DNA from: Hydrangea macrophylla
Lineage: Eukaryota; Streptophyta; Magnoliopsida; Cornales; Hydrangeaceae
Assembly (NCBI GenBank): GCA_033977485.1
Contig: CM066989.1
Coordinates: forward strand, 100,724,181-100,788,180
Reading direction: 5' to 3'
DNA length: 64,000 nucleotides
Shown: positions 33,934-45,373 of the stretch, piece by piece
Layout of the letters: each line of letters opens with the position of its first letter
How positions within the stretch are numbered: the stretch's first letter is position 1
The notes under the pieces: model-generated
The model's input: only the letters and a program-made list of their open reading frames with translations
Database searches by the model: none
Told to the model about the DNA's origin: nothing
Position numbers and translations under genes: made by a program

Positions 33934-34602
33934 TTATTTCTTGAATTCTCGATAATCTTCCTCCAAGGCCAATGCTTCTTCTACCACCTCTTCGTAGTTC
34001 TGGTGGTGACATCCAATGATCATATGATGAATTGGAGGAATTAATCTTTTGGAAAATTTTCGGGTCCGTCGTTCTGGAGTATCAATCAAGTGGGGCGCAA
34101 ATTGAGACAATGCTTCAAGTTGATTTTGAAGTTCCAGAACTGACAAGTTCCCTTGAGTCAATTCTATGAACTCTTTTTCCCTTCATTCTCGTTCTGTGTC
34201 AGGGAAGTATTTCTCCAAAAATTTCTGTTTAAACGTTGTCCAGGTCATTTGCCTAGCTGGCTCTTCTCCTATGGTTATCTTTACCATTTCCCACCAGTTT
34301 CGTGCTTCTGCAGTTAGTTGGAACACTGCCATTCTTCGTTTTTCTATGTCCATGCAACCTAGGACTTCGAAAATATCTTCCATCTGTTGGATCCATTGTT
34401 CAACCTTGGTTGGTTCGGCTGTTCCAGCAAACCTATATAGGTTTAATGCTTTGAATCTACTAATCAAGATGTTTGCTTTTGGGGTCGTTCTATTTGCATT
34501 CATTTGTTCCATTTGTTTGACAAATGCCCCTAATAGTTTTATAGGATTAGATTATGGTGGTGTCCCATCTTGATTGCATAAGTTGTTTGAACATTCTGCC
34601 AT
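33934..34602 (-). pseudogene. Element A gag
   Basis: Starts at the CAT 34600-34602 (MAECSNN) with an early stop near 34553. It then reads ALNLYRFAGTAEPTKVEQWIQQMEDIF, QLTAEARNWWEMV, TFKQKFLEKYFP and ELTQGNLSV, the Retrotrans_gag domain of Tekay-type elements. A frame break lies near 34180. The frame ends at about 33942, where segment G begins. Protease, RT and the start of RNase H are missing between this gag and the pol piece at 3939-5447. Confidence 0.85.
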
Positions 34603-34798
34603 TATCTAAAAGGAAAATATTAGAATGACAAGGTAATTACAAAGTACTACATATATTTAGATTAAAGTCAATACATTTTATTGAACGGTTACATATCCTT
34701 TGTTAATATGCATCATATTATCCCTATTTGACATCAAAAGTCATGTCATGATACTATAACCCTATTTTACATCAAAAGTGTTATTAATGAAAATAAAT
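34603..34798 (-). other. Leader of element A and junction with element F
   Basis: About 200 bp before A's gag. No PBS and no 5' LTR of A remain. At 34798/34799 the sequence passes directly into F's LTR, which lacks its first seven bases (TGTAACA). This looks like end-joining of two element ends. Confidence 0.6.
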
Positions 34799-35916
34799 AC
34801 TTGTATTGTATTAATATCAATAAATTATTTAATGAAAATATCATGTATTTCTTTTTAGAAAAATACTAATTGACGTAAAAAGTATTTTTCTTATTTGTGT
34901 GTGGAATATTCATGTGAGCTCGACACACCAGATTATTTTTTCCATGAGCTCAACATACCCAAACATTTCTTGAATGCATAGTCACCAATTCAAACCCATG
35001 TGATGGGCGTACAGGGGGAGTGTATATGCTGAATGTGATTGCGTGTGTATGGGAGTATATGTAGTGTGTATGACATAAGCCTCTTGGGCCCCAAGTTATT
35101 TCCTAACTATAAATACACAATACATATTCCACTCTCTCCTCACCTCTGCCCACAACACACAAACACATCATATATATAGCTTGTATATACACATATTATA
35201 TATAGAGAAAGAGATGAAGAGAACTCAAAATAGGGGATGTTTGGGTATGCTTGGAAAATCTTTGTTTGTAGGTACGGGAATATGTACAATATGCTCTTAA
35301 ATCTCTGAAGTATTTTTCTTTGTCATCCCTATTTGTACTCTTTTTGTTTATGATGTATTTTTATTGGAATCCATGTCTATTTGGTTAATTATTATTAAAA
35401 TATTATTTTAGCTAAATGCCATGGAACTTTGATGGGTACATGGGCAAGGAGCACCTACCAATAGCCAATACCTTTGAGAAGGTTCGAATGCAGCTTGCTA
35501 AAGGGTGAGGTAAGGAGGTGGCTCTTGGTATGTTACCAAGAAGAACCTAGTATGATGCTCTGGGGGTGAGCGGTTAATTTGTGAGATAGCATTAATTGTA
35601 TATGATCCCTGTTATTCACTATATTTTTGAGATAATTACTATTCCTGTCATATTGTATACTTCTCCGTGTGTTACTTATAGATGCAGGTGGTACCGGTAG
35701 CAGAGGAAAAGGAAGAATTGGAGTAAATTCAAGTTGAGGCACCATTTAGAGTACCATGTGGGTTCAGATTATTTGGGTCCTAGCTATGTAGAGGAATTTA
35801 ATTGTAATTTTGGGCACTAGTGCAATTATTTTTGTTGTTTTAAATTACACTTGATTATTTACAATTTTATTGCAATCATTTATATTATTTTGTAAGTGAA
35901 TTTTCGGGACGTTGCA
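34799..35916 (+). repeat. Element F 5' LTR (1118 bp, first 7 bp missing)
   Basis: Matches the F 3' LTR from its eighth base (36122). It has a TATA-like CTATAAATAC near 35109 and ends GACGTTGCA, a change from the usual GTTACA, just before the PBS. Confidence 0.9.
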
Positions 35917-36114
35917 ATTTGGTATCAGAGCCTGTCGGATGTGTAGGACTGAGTTCAGTTTAGGTACATAATTCTAAATCACCTGGGGGAATTGGTAAGG
36001 GTACTACTATATTTGTTTAGTACTTGAATTTAAAAAAAATTAACAACTTTGATTTCTTTACAAATAATTTTATATTCTGATTTCGGGAACAAAATCTTTT
36101 TAAGGAGGATAGAG
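35917..36114 (+). mobile_element. Element F internal region, only 198 bp
   Basis: Contains a perfect PBS TGGTATCAGAGCC (35920-35932) and a polypurine tract AAGGAGGATAGAG (36102-36114) with ~170 bp of non-coding sequence between. All coding sequence is absent, so F is an internally deleted, non-autonomous derivative that keeps the signals for reverse transcription. Confidence 0.9.
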
Positions 36115-36772
36115 TGTAACAACTTGTATTTTATTAATAGCAATAAAATTATTTAATAAAAATATCATGTATTTCTTTTTAGAAAAATACTAATTGACGT
36201 AAAATGCATTTTTCTTATTTGTGTGTGGAATATTCATGTGAGGTCGACATACCATATTATTTTATTCCATGAGCTCAACATACCCAAACATTTCTTGAAT
36301 GCTTGGGCACTAATTCTAACCCATGTGATGAGCGTACAGAGGGATTGCATATGCTGAGTGTGCTTGCGTATGTATGGGAGTATATGTGGTGTGTGTGACA
36401 TAAGCCTCTTGGCCCCAAGTTATTTCCTAACTATAAATACACAATACATATTCCACTCTCTCCTCACCTCTGCCTACATCACACAAACACATCATATATA
36501 TAGCTTGTATATACACATATTATATATAGAGAAAGAGATGAAGAGAACTCAAGATAGGGGATGTTTGGGTATGCTTGGAAAATCTTTGTTTGTAGGTACG
36601 GGGTTGTGTACAATATGCTCTTAAATCTCCGGAGTATTTTCCTTGTCATCCTTATTTGTACTCTTTTTGTTTATGATGTCTTTTTATTAGAATCCATGTC
36701 TATGTGGTTAAATATTATTAAAATATCATTTTTAGCTAAATACCATGAAACTTTGATGGTACATGGGCAAGG
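36115..36772 (+). repeat. Element F 3' LTR, 5' part
   Basis: Starts TGTAACAACTTG, with a TATA-like CTATAAATAC near 36430. It is cut at 36772 by solo LTR E (TSD CAAGG) and resumes at 47869. Confidence 0.9.
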
Positions 36773-38227
36773 TGAAGGAAAATTAGGTTTAAAAGTTATT
36801 TTAAACGCGCAACGGAAATATTGAGTTACAAAAACTTGTTGGTAGCCTAGGATCTACTACTCGTCAATTCCATAGATGCGTACAAGATGGGACAAGAGTT
36901 ATACCTTTGTGTCTTGAACCCAATTCTGAAATCTTCAACCTTCTTGATGATGCAGCAGCCTCCACTAGGTTGTCTTCACTCTTATGTCTCCTATGAATGC
37001 TTCCTAGAGAGGCTAGAGATGGTGGGATCTCTAATAGAGAGGAAAGAGAAGGTATGGGAGCTCTTTTAAATAGTTTCTACAGCTACTGGTGTATTAAAAT
37101 GAAAAACTATGATTTCTGGATGCAGCTGCTCTATTTATAGATTCCCAGAACCGACCTAACGTTCAAGCGATCGAAGTGGCTTCGATCGATCAAACCATCT
37201 TCGAGCGATCGAACCTGTCTAGAGTTCAATCGATCGAGACTACTTCGATCGATCGAACTTGTCTTGACAGGATCCTCATGTGCCTTTCCAAGCATCCTAG
37301 CACAGCTAAGAGTGGGACCTCCTAGTTTCTTTACTGTTGGCTTAGATCAGTTGTTAATTTCCATGATCAAACTCTTTGATCAGCAAACTAACCAACTGAT
37401 CAGTTAATGTTTACTCCACTATAAAATGATAACTGAACTCTAACGCAAAAGAACAAATCCGAAGTGATGACTAGACTTGTATGGTGTACTAATGTTCCTC
37501 TACCTTCAGCATTCGTAATCATATCCAGGTAGTCGGATAACTGTTACTGTCAACCTGAATCATGATTACTTCTTGTATTCCTTGAGTCCCATTCGCCTTT
37601 CATGATTACCAAATATGTTGATAACTACTTATCAACAAGACTGCATTTCTCAGTATTCAACTTGGTGACATTCTCAAGGGAATGCTTACTCTGAATCAGA
37701 GGGTAGATTCTATCTTGACAATATATGTTCACAACCCTATGAACATGACACTCCCAAAATACCCAAGTATTGATCTTTTATAGACCTCACTAATTGGTAA
37801 GTTAAAGCAGCCATATCCATAGTCTGCATTCATAATCGTCTCAAGATTGATAACATGTACCTTATACAAGTTATGAGTTCCTATCGACAATTGACAGCCT
37901 TAAGTGTCAATAGGAAAGCTCAGGTCCATCAATGCACTATAAGCACTAACATATTAACTAAGAGTTACACTCTAGTGATTGAGATTAATCACTCCATCCA
38001 ATGGCACTTAATCATGCTACATTGTACATCTGATGAGGTAACCAGTCTCATCATCCACTGTGATAAAGTCTAAGTATCAAAGAATAGTAATATGTATCTC
38101 ACTTGTATGTATCTCATACACACATGAATTACCTACTATGATACTTAAGGATTAACAATCATCTCATGAAAGAAACATACATTGAAATGTAATGCTGATA
38201 TCCATGTATTAAAGTGTCAATGTCTCA
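36773..38227 (-). repeat. Solo LTR E, main part
   Basis: In sense reading the LTR begins TGTTAGGTTTGTGCCCTC at 47863, is interrupted by element C, and ends CCTTCA at 36773. Without C it is 1491 bp. Flanks are CAAGG (36768-36772) and TAAGG (47864-47868), a TSD with one change. The start is typical of plant copia LTRs (inference). A minus-strand TATA box CTATAAATAG lies at 37140-37131. No internal coding region accompanies it, so it is a solo LTR. Confidence 0.82.
37162..37258. repeat. Cluster of TTCGATCGATCGAA-like palindromes
   Basis: Five variants of the 14-bp palindrome TTCGATCGATCGAA (one perfect near 37244-37257, others with one to three changes such as TTCGAGCGATCGAA) lie 20-120 bp upstream of E's minus-strand TATA box. 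The position suggests a promoter element. Confidence 0.75.
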
Positions 38228-39259
38228 TGTAACACCCTGTATTTTATTTTTCATTAATAGATAAATACTGCATTTCATTTCCATGAGCATTTGTTTTAAT
38301 TTCTTTTTTTATACATTTATCTGGGGTCAAACTGTAATTTCCAAAATATAGAAAATACTTTCTATGGTTTCAAAATCAATATCTATATTTTTTTGTATAA
38401 ATCGGGAAATTTATTTCCTACACTGATATTATTTTCCTGTATTTTCTTTCAACCGTAAAATACCAGTTTTGATTTAAATCTGCGTCTATACCGCGTTTGG
38501 GGTGTGGGAGCACGTGAGCTCGACCACACCGTGCGTTTCTTATGGCCTTGCTTGGAGCCCAATCAGTGGGTTTATATATATATGTGTGTATATCTCTCAT
38601 TCTCTCCATAACTCTCACAGTGTCTCAATCTCTCCCAAATTCTCTCAACCTCTCTTAATCTCTCAAGATACAAACACACACACATACAGTATATACATAC
38701 TCATACACACATACATAGTTTCATACATATATATTTAAATCAAGATTAAGAACGGGGAAAATTCTCAACGACGGAATTCTCGGCGGATATTCTCAGTCTC
38801 AAATTATTTGTACTAGCGCCCTCTGTGAGTATTATAAACTCACTCGCCATGTTTATATACGTGTATTTCAGTATATATAGGTGTGTATATGTGTATATAT
38901 ATGTATTTCACCATTGAAGCTTGAAATTGGAGTTTTGTCAAACTCAACCAAATTCAATTCCGTGAATTGATTATGGAAGATCTTTGTCCCAATAGGCCAC
39001 GGTTCAAATCCTACACAGTAATTCATCCGTATTGCGACGTACGGTTGATTTAAAGTTTTGACACCCTCACTTTAATCGCGAATATTTAGAGATATAATCC
39101 GTATTAGTTAAAATTGATCGCGTATTCTTAATTTACGCGGAAAACTGAAGAGATCCATATATTGCACGACATGTTTGAGACAGAATCTGAAAATGGGTAA
39201 ATTTCAGTCCAGAATTGAAAACAGGGGAAAAACGAAGAAGATGACATTCTGCAAGAACT

Positions 39260-39433
39260 CGCGCGCGCGACCCGCTCACGCGAGGATCGCTCGCGTGGCC
39301 CGCTCGCGCGGACCATTCCCCCCCTTCGCGCGCGCGATCCGCTCGCGCGACCTGTTTTGCCCCTTCGCGCGCGCGATCCGCTCGCGCGATTTATTCTCCC
39401 CTTCGCGCGCGCAACCCGCTCGCGCGACCTGGC
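39260..39433. repeat. GC-rich TCGCGCGA-type palindromic tiles
   Basis: Four imperfect tandem tiles built from CGCGCGCGA and CGCTCGCGCGA, about 40-45 bp each, in AT-rich surroundings. The same block is at 46404-46576. Most differences between the copies are C/T or G/A at CG sites, as expected for methylated DNA. Confidence 0.7.
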
Positions 39434-39723
39434 AGTTTGAGCAGTTTCTGTATTTTCTTATTAGGGACTGTTTGGAAAATGTTTGAAAAGTTTTTAAAGA
39501 ACTGTTTGGAAAATGTATTGTATTAAAGGCTTATGTTTTAAGAATTGTACGAACAAGAACAACTAAGACCGAAAGTTATGCTTGTATGATTATCCGGCTT
39601 TGTGATTAATTGATGGTGTTATTTATGAAACATTGACATACATATTAGGGTTGAGGTTGTGTCAACATGCATGTGTGTGAGAAAGCGTGAAAAGAGTAAA
39701 GAGTGGCGGTCTGGTGTGCGACC

Positions 39724-40080
39724 TCAATATCGATCGGATATTATTCCTGGTGTTGGAGGCGATATGGTTGTATACGACTTAGATATCGATCGGATAGTAT
39801 TCCTGGTATCTAAGGCGTGCGTTTCGGATATTGATCGGATAGTATTCCTGATATCCGAAGCGATGGTGATAGTGTTGTGTACGGCTTAGATATCGATCGG
39901 ATATTATTCCTGGTATCTAAGGCGCTTGTTTCGGATATCGATCGAATAGTATTCCTGGTATCCGAAATGATGGTATTGAGTGTGGCTTAGATATCGATCG
40001 GATATTATTCCTGGTATCTGAAGCGATTAGTTTGGTGTGCTGTTTTGGATATCGATCGGATAGTATTCCTGGTATCTGAG
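39724..40080 (+). repeat. Seven-unit hairpin array with covarying stems (C 5' LTR)
   Basis: Seven copies of a conserved TCGATCGGATA(T/G)TATTCCTGG-like loop, ~50 bp apart, each between complementary arms that differ between units: CTTAGATA/TATCTAAG (39778-39814 and 39885-39921), TTCGGATAT/ATATCCGAA (39823-39859), TTTCGGATA/TATCCGAAA (39929-39967). Units 1, 6 and 7 pair with a bulge or G-U pairs. Repeated at 46869-47225. Confidence 0.8.
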
Positions 40081-40295
40081 ATAATGGTTTGGTTGTGTTG
40101 AGTTTTGTTAAGAGAAAAGAGTCAGAAAGATGAGATATTACATTGTTCATGCATGGTCGCATATTTATTGCTTTCTTTATTTCCCCCATGGCTTATGTTG
40201 GAATTAGAACCTTGAATCTATTGCTTTTAAAGTTAAATTGCACCGTTGTTTATATGCTTATATATACATTGCGAGCACTTGTTTATTTTGCTCAC

Positions 40296-40343
40296 CAGCT
40301 TTCATAAGCTGACGGCGTTGATGCGTCCTGGACGTATGTCCAG
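40296..40343 (+). promoter_or_regulatory. Conserved two-hairpin block in C's 5' LTR
   Basis: CAGCTTTCATAAGCTG (40296-40311) then CTGGACGTATGTCCAG (40328-40343), two perfect inverted repeats 16 bases apart. They are shared in order and form with element B (29166-29181 and 29130-29151 on the minus strand). They lie ~330 bp from the LTR end. Confidence 0.62.
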
Positions 40344-40684
40344 ATTTTCAGGGTCAGGAGCAGCCAGGGTATTTTGACTATGCTACTTAGAGTCAGGAGA
40401 CTTTCCAGGAGGCTGTTTTATTTTCCTATGCCTTTTAATTTGGGTTTGTAATAAACTAGCTTTAGACATTTGAATTAGGCGTTTTGTGCCTATGTTTATG
40501 ACTGCTGTAATAGTTAGTTTTAATTTTGGAACTTATGGTTTGTTAGTATCCTTTGCTCTAGAAATGTTGTTAAGTTATATTTTGCAGGGATAATTGGTCA
40601 TACTCACTTGTCACGACCTACGAGTCCATAAGGGAAATTAAATGCTTTCCTGTATTATGCTACGTCGGGGCGTGACAGGCTTTT

Positions 40685-40697
40685 TGGTATCAGAGCC
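40685..40697 (+). other. Primer-binding site of element C
   Basis: TGGTATCAGAGCC, complement of the tRNA-iMet 3' end, seven bases after the LTR end GTGACA (40677). Confidence 0.92.
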
Positions 40698-40877
40698 AGG
40701 TTATGGCTCGACCAATTGTCCAAGACACATAGGATCTCCCGTTAAGATAGAATTAAGATAAGATAGTTCGACTTCATTCCGTGTTTAGTCGTTTCCTATC
40801 GTTTAGAATTTTCCTTCTTCTCGAGAGGTTGACCAATTTCTTGTTGATCAATGGATAGGTACCGTTCTCTCGATTTT

Positions 40878-43800
40878 ATGGCTGGAAGAAATCTCAGGAA
40901 TCGTCCCGCTATTGAAGATGCACCCCCGGTAATAGATCCAACCGGAATGTTCGAGGCTTTTGTAAGAAGATTGGAGAGGGTTAGTGATCAGAATGGGAAT
41001 CACAATGGGAATGGAAGGCAAGCCCACCAGACTGGAGACAAGCTTCTCAAGGAGTTTCGCGCTCTGCGACCTGAGTATTTCGCTGGGACTGATGAACCCT
41101 GGCAAGCGGAACAGTGGCTACGCCAGATGGAGCGTATCTTTGAGACCATAGAGTGCACTGATCTGGAAAAGAAGCGTCTGGCTATCTTTCAGCTGTCTTA
41201 CGCAGCGGCTGATTGGTGGGATGCTGAAAAAGCGACCATAGGGGAAGAAGCTGCAAGGAGAATGCCGTGGGTGGTGTTCAAGGAAAGATTTCTCGAAAAG
41301 TATTTTCCTGAAGAAGAGAAGGACAAGAGAGAGAAAGAGTTCATGGAACTAACTCAAGGGAATCTGACTGTCCGTGAGTACACCACTCGATTTGAGCGTC
41401 TGTCTCGCTTTGCTACACATATGGTGGACACACCCCAGAAGAAAATCAAGAAGTATCACCGAGGTCTCAACCTGTCTCTCCGACATTTGACTATGGGGCA
41501 TCTGGGCCAGTCATTTGAAGCTCTGGTGAGATTGGCTACGGGGTTAGAGAATGATGGTTGTCAGAATCCGAAGTCATTTGGAAATCGACCTCCGCAGAAG
41601 GGTTATTCCGGATAGAAACCAGGGTACCCTCAGGGACAGAAAAGGACCTGGGATGGAGGGAAAAAACCTCAACAGACACAAGCAGTACAGCAGTATCCGC
41701 CTCGAGCAACAGGAGGGAACAACAACAACAACTGCTTCAATTGTGGTAATCCCGGTCACCGAGCTAAAGATTGCAGGGCAACTAGGTGTGCTGATCGTCC
41801 TGGAATTGTGTACTATAATTGTGGCATGCCAGGTCACATAAGTTCGGAATGCAAGGCTCCTAGGAGAGGCAATTACGGTCAGCAAGGACAAGCCCGCCTG
41901 AATGCTGTTATCCCCGAGGCGGCCGGCTATGAAGAAACAGGATATGAAGAAGGTGTTTATGAGGAGGGACCGCCTGAGCAACGAGCAGTGGAAGGTACTC
42001 TAACCTTGTTTAACTCTCATGTTAAAGTTTTATTCGACACGGGTGCTACACATTCCTTTATATCTGTTAAGACTGTTCGGAAGTTGGGTTTAGTACCGCA
42101 ACGTTTAGAGGAAGCTTTGAGTGCTGTCTCACCCTTAGGGGCCACAGTCAAGTTATTACATGTATGTAAGGATTGTCCTCTACGGTTAGGAGACCGAGAA
42201 CTTTTGGCAAGATTGGTGGTTCTGTCGATGAAGGAGTTCGATATAATCCTGGGAATGGATTGGCTAGAGAAGAATCATGCGAAGCTGGATTGTGCAAGGA
42301 AGAAGATCACATTTGCGGACAATGGGAATCGACTCTTTGATTTCCAATGTAACCCTTCAGGTGATATGTTCCTCACCAGATGCTTAGCAAACATTGAGGT
42401 TGTTAGTGCAGAGGTGACAGTATCATCAATCTCGGTGATCAAGGAATTTGAGGAAGTATTCCGAGATATTTTAGGATTACCGCCAGAAAGGGGCATAGAA
42501 TTCTGTGTGGAATTGGTGCCAGGCACTCGACCTATAACCAAGGTTCCCTACAGGATGGCCCCTACAGAGCTACTAGAGCTGAAGGAACAAGTTCAAGAAC
42601 TGGAGAAGTTGGGTTTTGTTTGTCTAAGTACTTCACCCTGGGGAGCACCAGTGTTATTCGTGAAGAAGAAGGATGGGTCAATGCGGTTGTGTATTGACTA
42701 CCGAGAACTGAATAAGGTTACTATCAAGAATAAGTATCCCTTACCTCGGATAGACAATTTGTTTGATCAGTTGCAAGGAGCCACGACCTTTTCTAAAATT
42801 GATCTACGGTCAGGGTATCACCAGTTGAGGGTGCGGAAGGAAGACATACCTAAAACTGCTTTCAGGACGAGAAACGGACACTATGAGTTCTTAGTGATGC
42901 CGTTTGGGATGACGAATGCTCCGGCTGTGTTTATGGACTTGATGAACAAAGTATTCAAGCCCTATTTGGATCAATTCATTATTGTCTTTATTGATGATAT
43001 TTTGATCTATTCGAAGTTAGAGGAAGAGCATGAACAACATCTACGGATCGCGATGCAGACTCTTAAGGATCACCGCCTGTATGCTAAATTCAGTAAGTGT
43101 GAATTCTGGCTTCAGGAAGTCAAGTTCCTCGGGCATGTGATCTCACAACAAGGAATCGCAGTTGACTCCTCAAAGACCGATGCAGTGGCGAATTGGACTC
43201 GGCCGACCAATGCTACAGAAGTCAGAAGTTTTCTGGGACTCGCCGGTTACTATCGGAGATTTGTAGAGGGTTTTTCAAAGATAGCAGCCCCGTTAACTGG
43301 GTTGACTAAGAAAGATTTGAAGTTTGAATGGACTGATAAGCATGAATGCGCTTTTCTGGAATTAAAAGAGAGATTGACAACAGCGCCAGTGCTTGCGATA
43401 CCAAAGGATGGTGAGAAGTTCACTATTTTTAGTGACGCCTCGCATCAAGGATTGGGATGTGTCCTCATGCAAGACGGAAAGGTCATAGCCTATGGTTCAC
43501 GACAGTTGAAGCCGAATGAATTGAACTACCCAACTCATGATTTGGAACTGGCAGCAGTAGTGTTCGCGCTTAAGATCTGGAGACATTACCTCTATGGGGA
43601 GAAGTTTGATTTGTTCTCGGACCACAAAAGCCTTAAGTATTTGTTTACTCAGAAGGAGTTGAACATGAGGCAACGTCGGTGGATGGAACTGATCAAGGAC
43701 TATGACTTCACATTAGAGTACCACCCTGGTAAGGCTAATGTAGTCGCTGACGCCCTAAGCCGGAAGCCTCGAGGAATGATTGCTTCATTGATGTTGAAGG

Positions 43801-45329
43801 AATGGAAAGCTTTAGAGACAATCGCAGAATTTGATATGCAGATTTCTGAGGGAAGTGTCGGGCAACACTTTGGATGCCTCGTAGTACAACCAACACTTGT
43901 GAGTCGAATCATCGAAGCCCAGAAGGAAGATGAGAAGTTTCAAGTATGGTTCGCAAAGATGTTAGAGAAGGACCCGACAGAATGGAAGGTTGGGGCCGAT
44001 GGAGGGTACAGATGTCGAGATAGATTGTGTGTGCCAGATTCAGGAGATTTGAGAAAAGATATTCTCGAAGAAGCACATAAATCGAGACTGACAGTACACC
44101 CAGGAGGAACAAAGATGTATAAAGATCTGAAGAGAAACTTCTGGTGGGAAGGGATGAAACGAGAAGTAGCCGAGTTTGTGTCTAAATGTTTGACTTGTCA
44201 ACAAGTGAAGGCCGAACATCAGAGACCTTCGGGATTGTTGCAACCCCTGCCTGTTCCAGGATGGAAGTGGGAACATATAACTATGGATTTCGTGGTTGGA
44301 TTACCCCGGTCACAACAGAATCATGACGCGATTTGGGTAATTGTGGATCGTCTGACGAAGTCCGCACACTTCATCGCGTACAATATGACTTACCCAGTAG
44401 AAAGGATGAGTCGAATGTACCTACAACAAGTGGTGCGACTGCACGGTGCGCCTGTGTCGATTGTATCAGACCGAGATGCACGTTTTACCTCGGGATTTTG
44501 GGAAAGTTTACAGAAGGCTATGGGAACTTCGCTCAAGATGAGTACTGCATTCCATCCTCAGACCGATGGACAGACCGAGTGTGTTAATCAGATTATGGAA
44601 GATATGCTCAGAGCTTGTGCAATCGACTTTGAAGAGTCTTGGGAGACGCACTTGCCGTTGGTCGAATTTGCGTATAACAACAGTTATCACTCGAGTATCG
44701 GGATGGCGCCGTTTGAAGATTTGTACGGACGGCCATGTCGATCTCCATTGTGTTGGGCTGAAGTGGGAGACACGGAACTTTTGGGACCAGATTTGGTGAG
44801 AGAGACCAATGAGAAGATCTCACTGGTCAAGGAAAGGATGAAAACTGCACAGAGTAGACACAAGAGTTATGCGGATCGGCGACGAAAGGACTTGGAGTTC
44901 AGTATCGGTGATCACGTACTCCTTAAGGTTTCACCTGTTCGGGGAGTAGTACGTTTTGGTTAGAAAAGAGGAAAGTTGGCACCTCGTTTCATCGGACCGT
45001 TCGAAGTTTTGGAGCGTGTTGGGAAAGTGGCTTATCGACTCGCGTTGCCACCAAAGATGTCTGGTGTTCATAATGTGTTCCATGTCAGTATGTTAAGGAA
45101 ATACATACGGGATCCTTCACACGTGGTTAATTTTGATGATATTGAGACGAGTCAGAATGTTGTCTACAAGGATAGACCTGTGAGGATTCTTGACCAGAGT
45201 ATCAAGAGGCTCAGAAGAAGAGACGTTCCTTTGGTTAAGGTTCAGTGGAGGCATCATGATGAGGGAGAAGCGTCGTGGGAATTAGAGTCAGACATGAGGA
45301 CTAGATACCCCGAGTTGTTTCAGGATTAG
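40878..45329 (+). pseudogene. Element C gag-pol, one frame with two TAG stops
   Basis: I start at ATG 40878 (MAGRNLRN, matching element B); an in-frame ATG also lies at 40851. The frame is closed only by TAG at 41613-41615 (codon ~246, end of gag) and TAG at 44961-44963 (codon ~1362, just before the integrase C-terminus). Domains: gag core, zinc knuckle [14 protein letters not shown] (~285-298), a second knuckle whose first Cys is Tyr, protease DTG (~386), RT FIDD (~704), RNase H SDASHQG (~851), integrase zinc region (~1065-1110), DDE core (D ~1135, D ~1196, E 36 residues later), and a chromodomain (~1437-1480) marking the Tekay/Del clade. Element B has CAG where C has its second TAG, so a C-to-T change at a CAG (CHG) site is the simplest cause. 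Confidence 0.93.
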
Positions 45330-45359
45330 TTAGCTCAGATTTCGGGGCGAAATCTCTGT

Positions 45360-45373
45360 TAAGGTGGGTAGAG
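45360..45373 (+). other. Polypurine tract of element C
   Basis: AAGGTGGGTAGAG directly precedes the 3' LTR start TGTAACACC at 45374. Confidence 0.85.

Larger units (their letters stand above)
38228..40677 (+). repeat. Element C 5' LTR (2450 bp)
   Basis: A TATA-like TTTATATATATATG lies near 38570, preceded by CACGTG near 38512. Downstream come GC-rich palindromic tiles (39260-39433), a seven-unit hairpin array (39724-40080) and a two-hairpin block (40296-40343). Confidence 0.93.

Noticed and set aside
39659..39889. 76-codon frame over the hairpin array (also 46804-47034)
   Set aside because: It follows the repeat units and ends within them. The conserved feature is base pairing, not amino-acid sequence.
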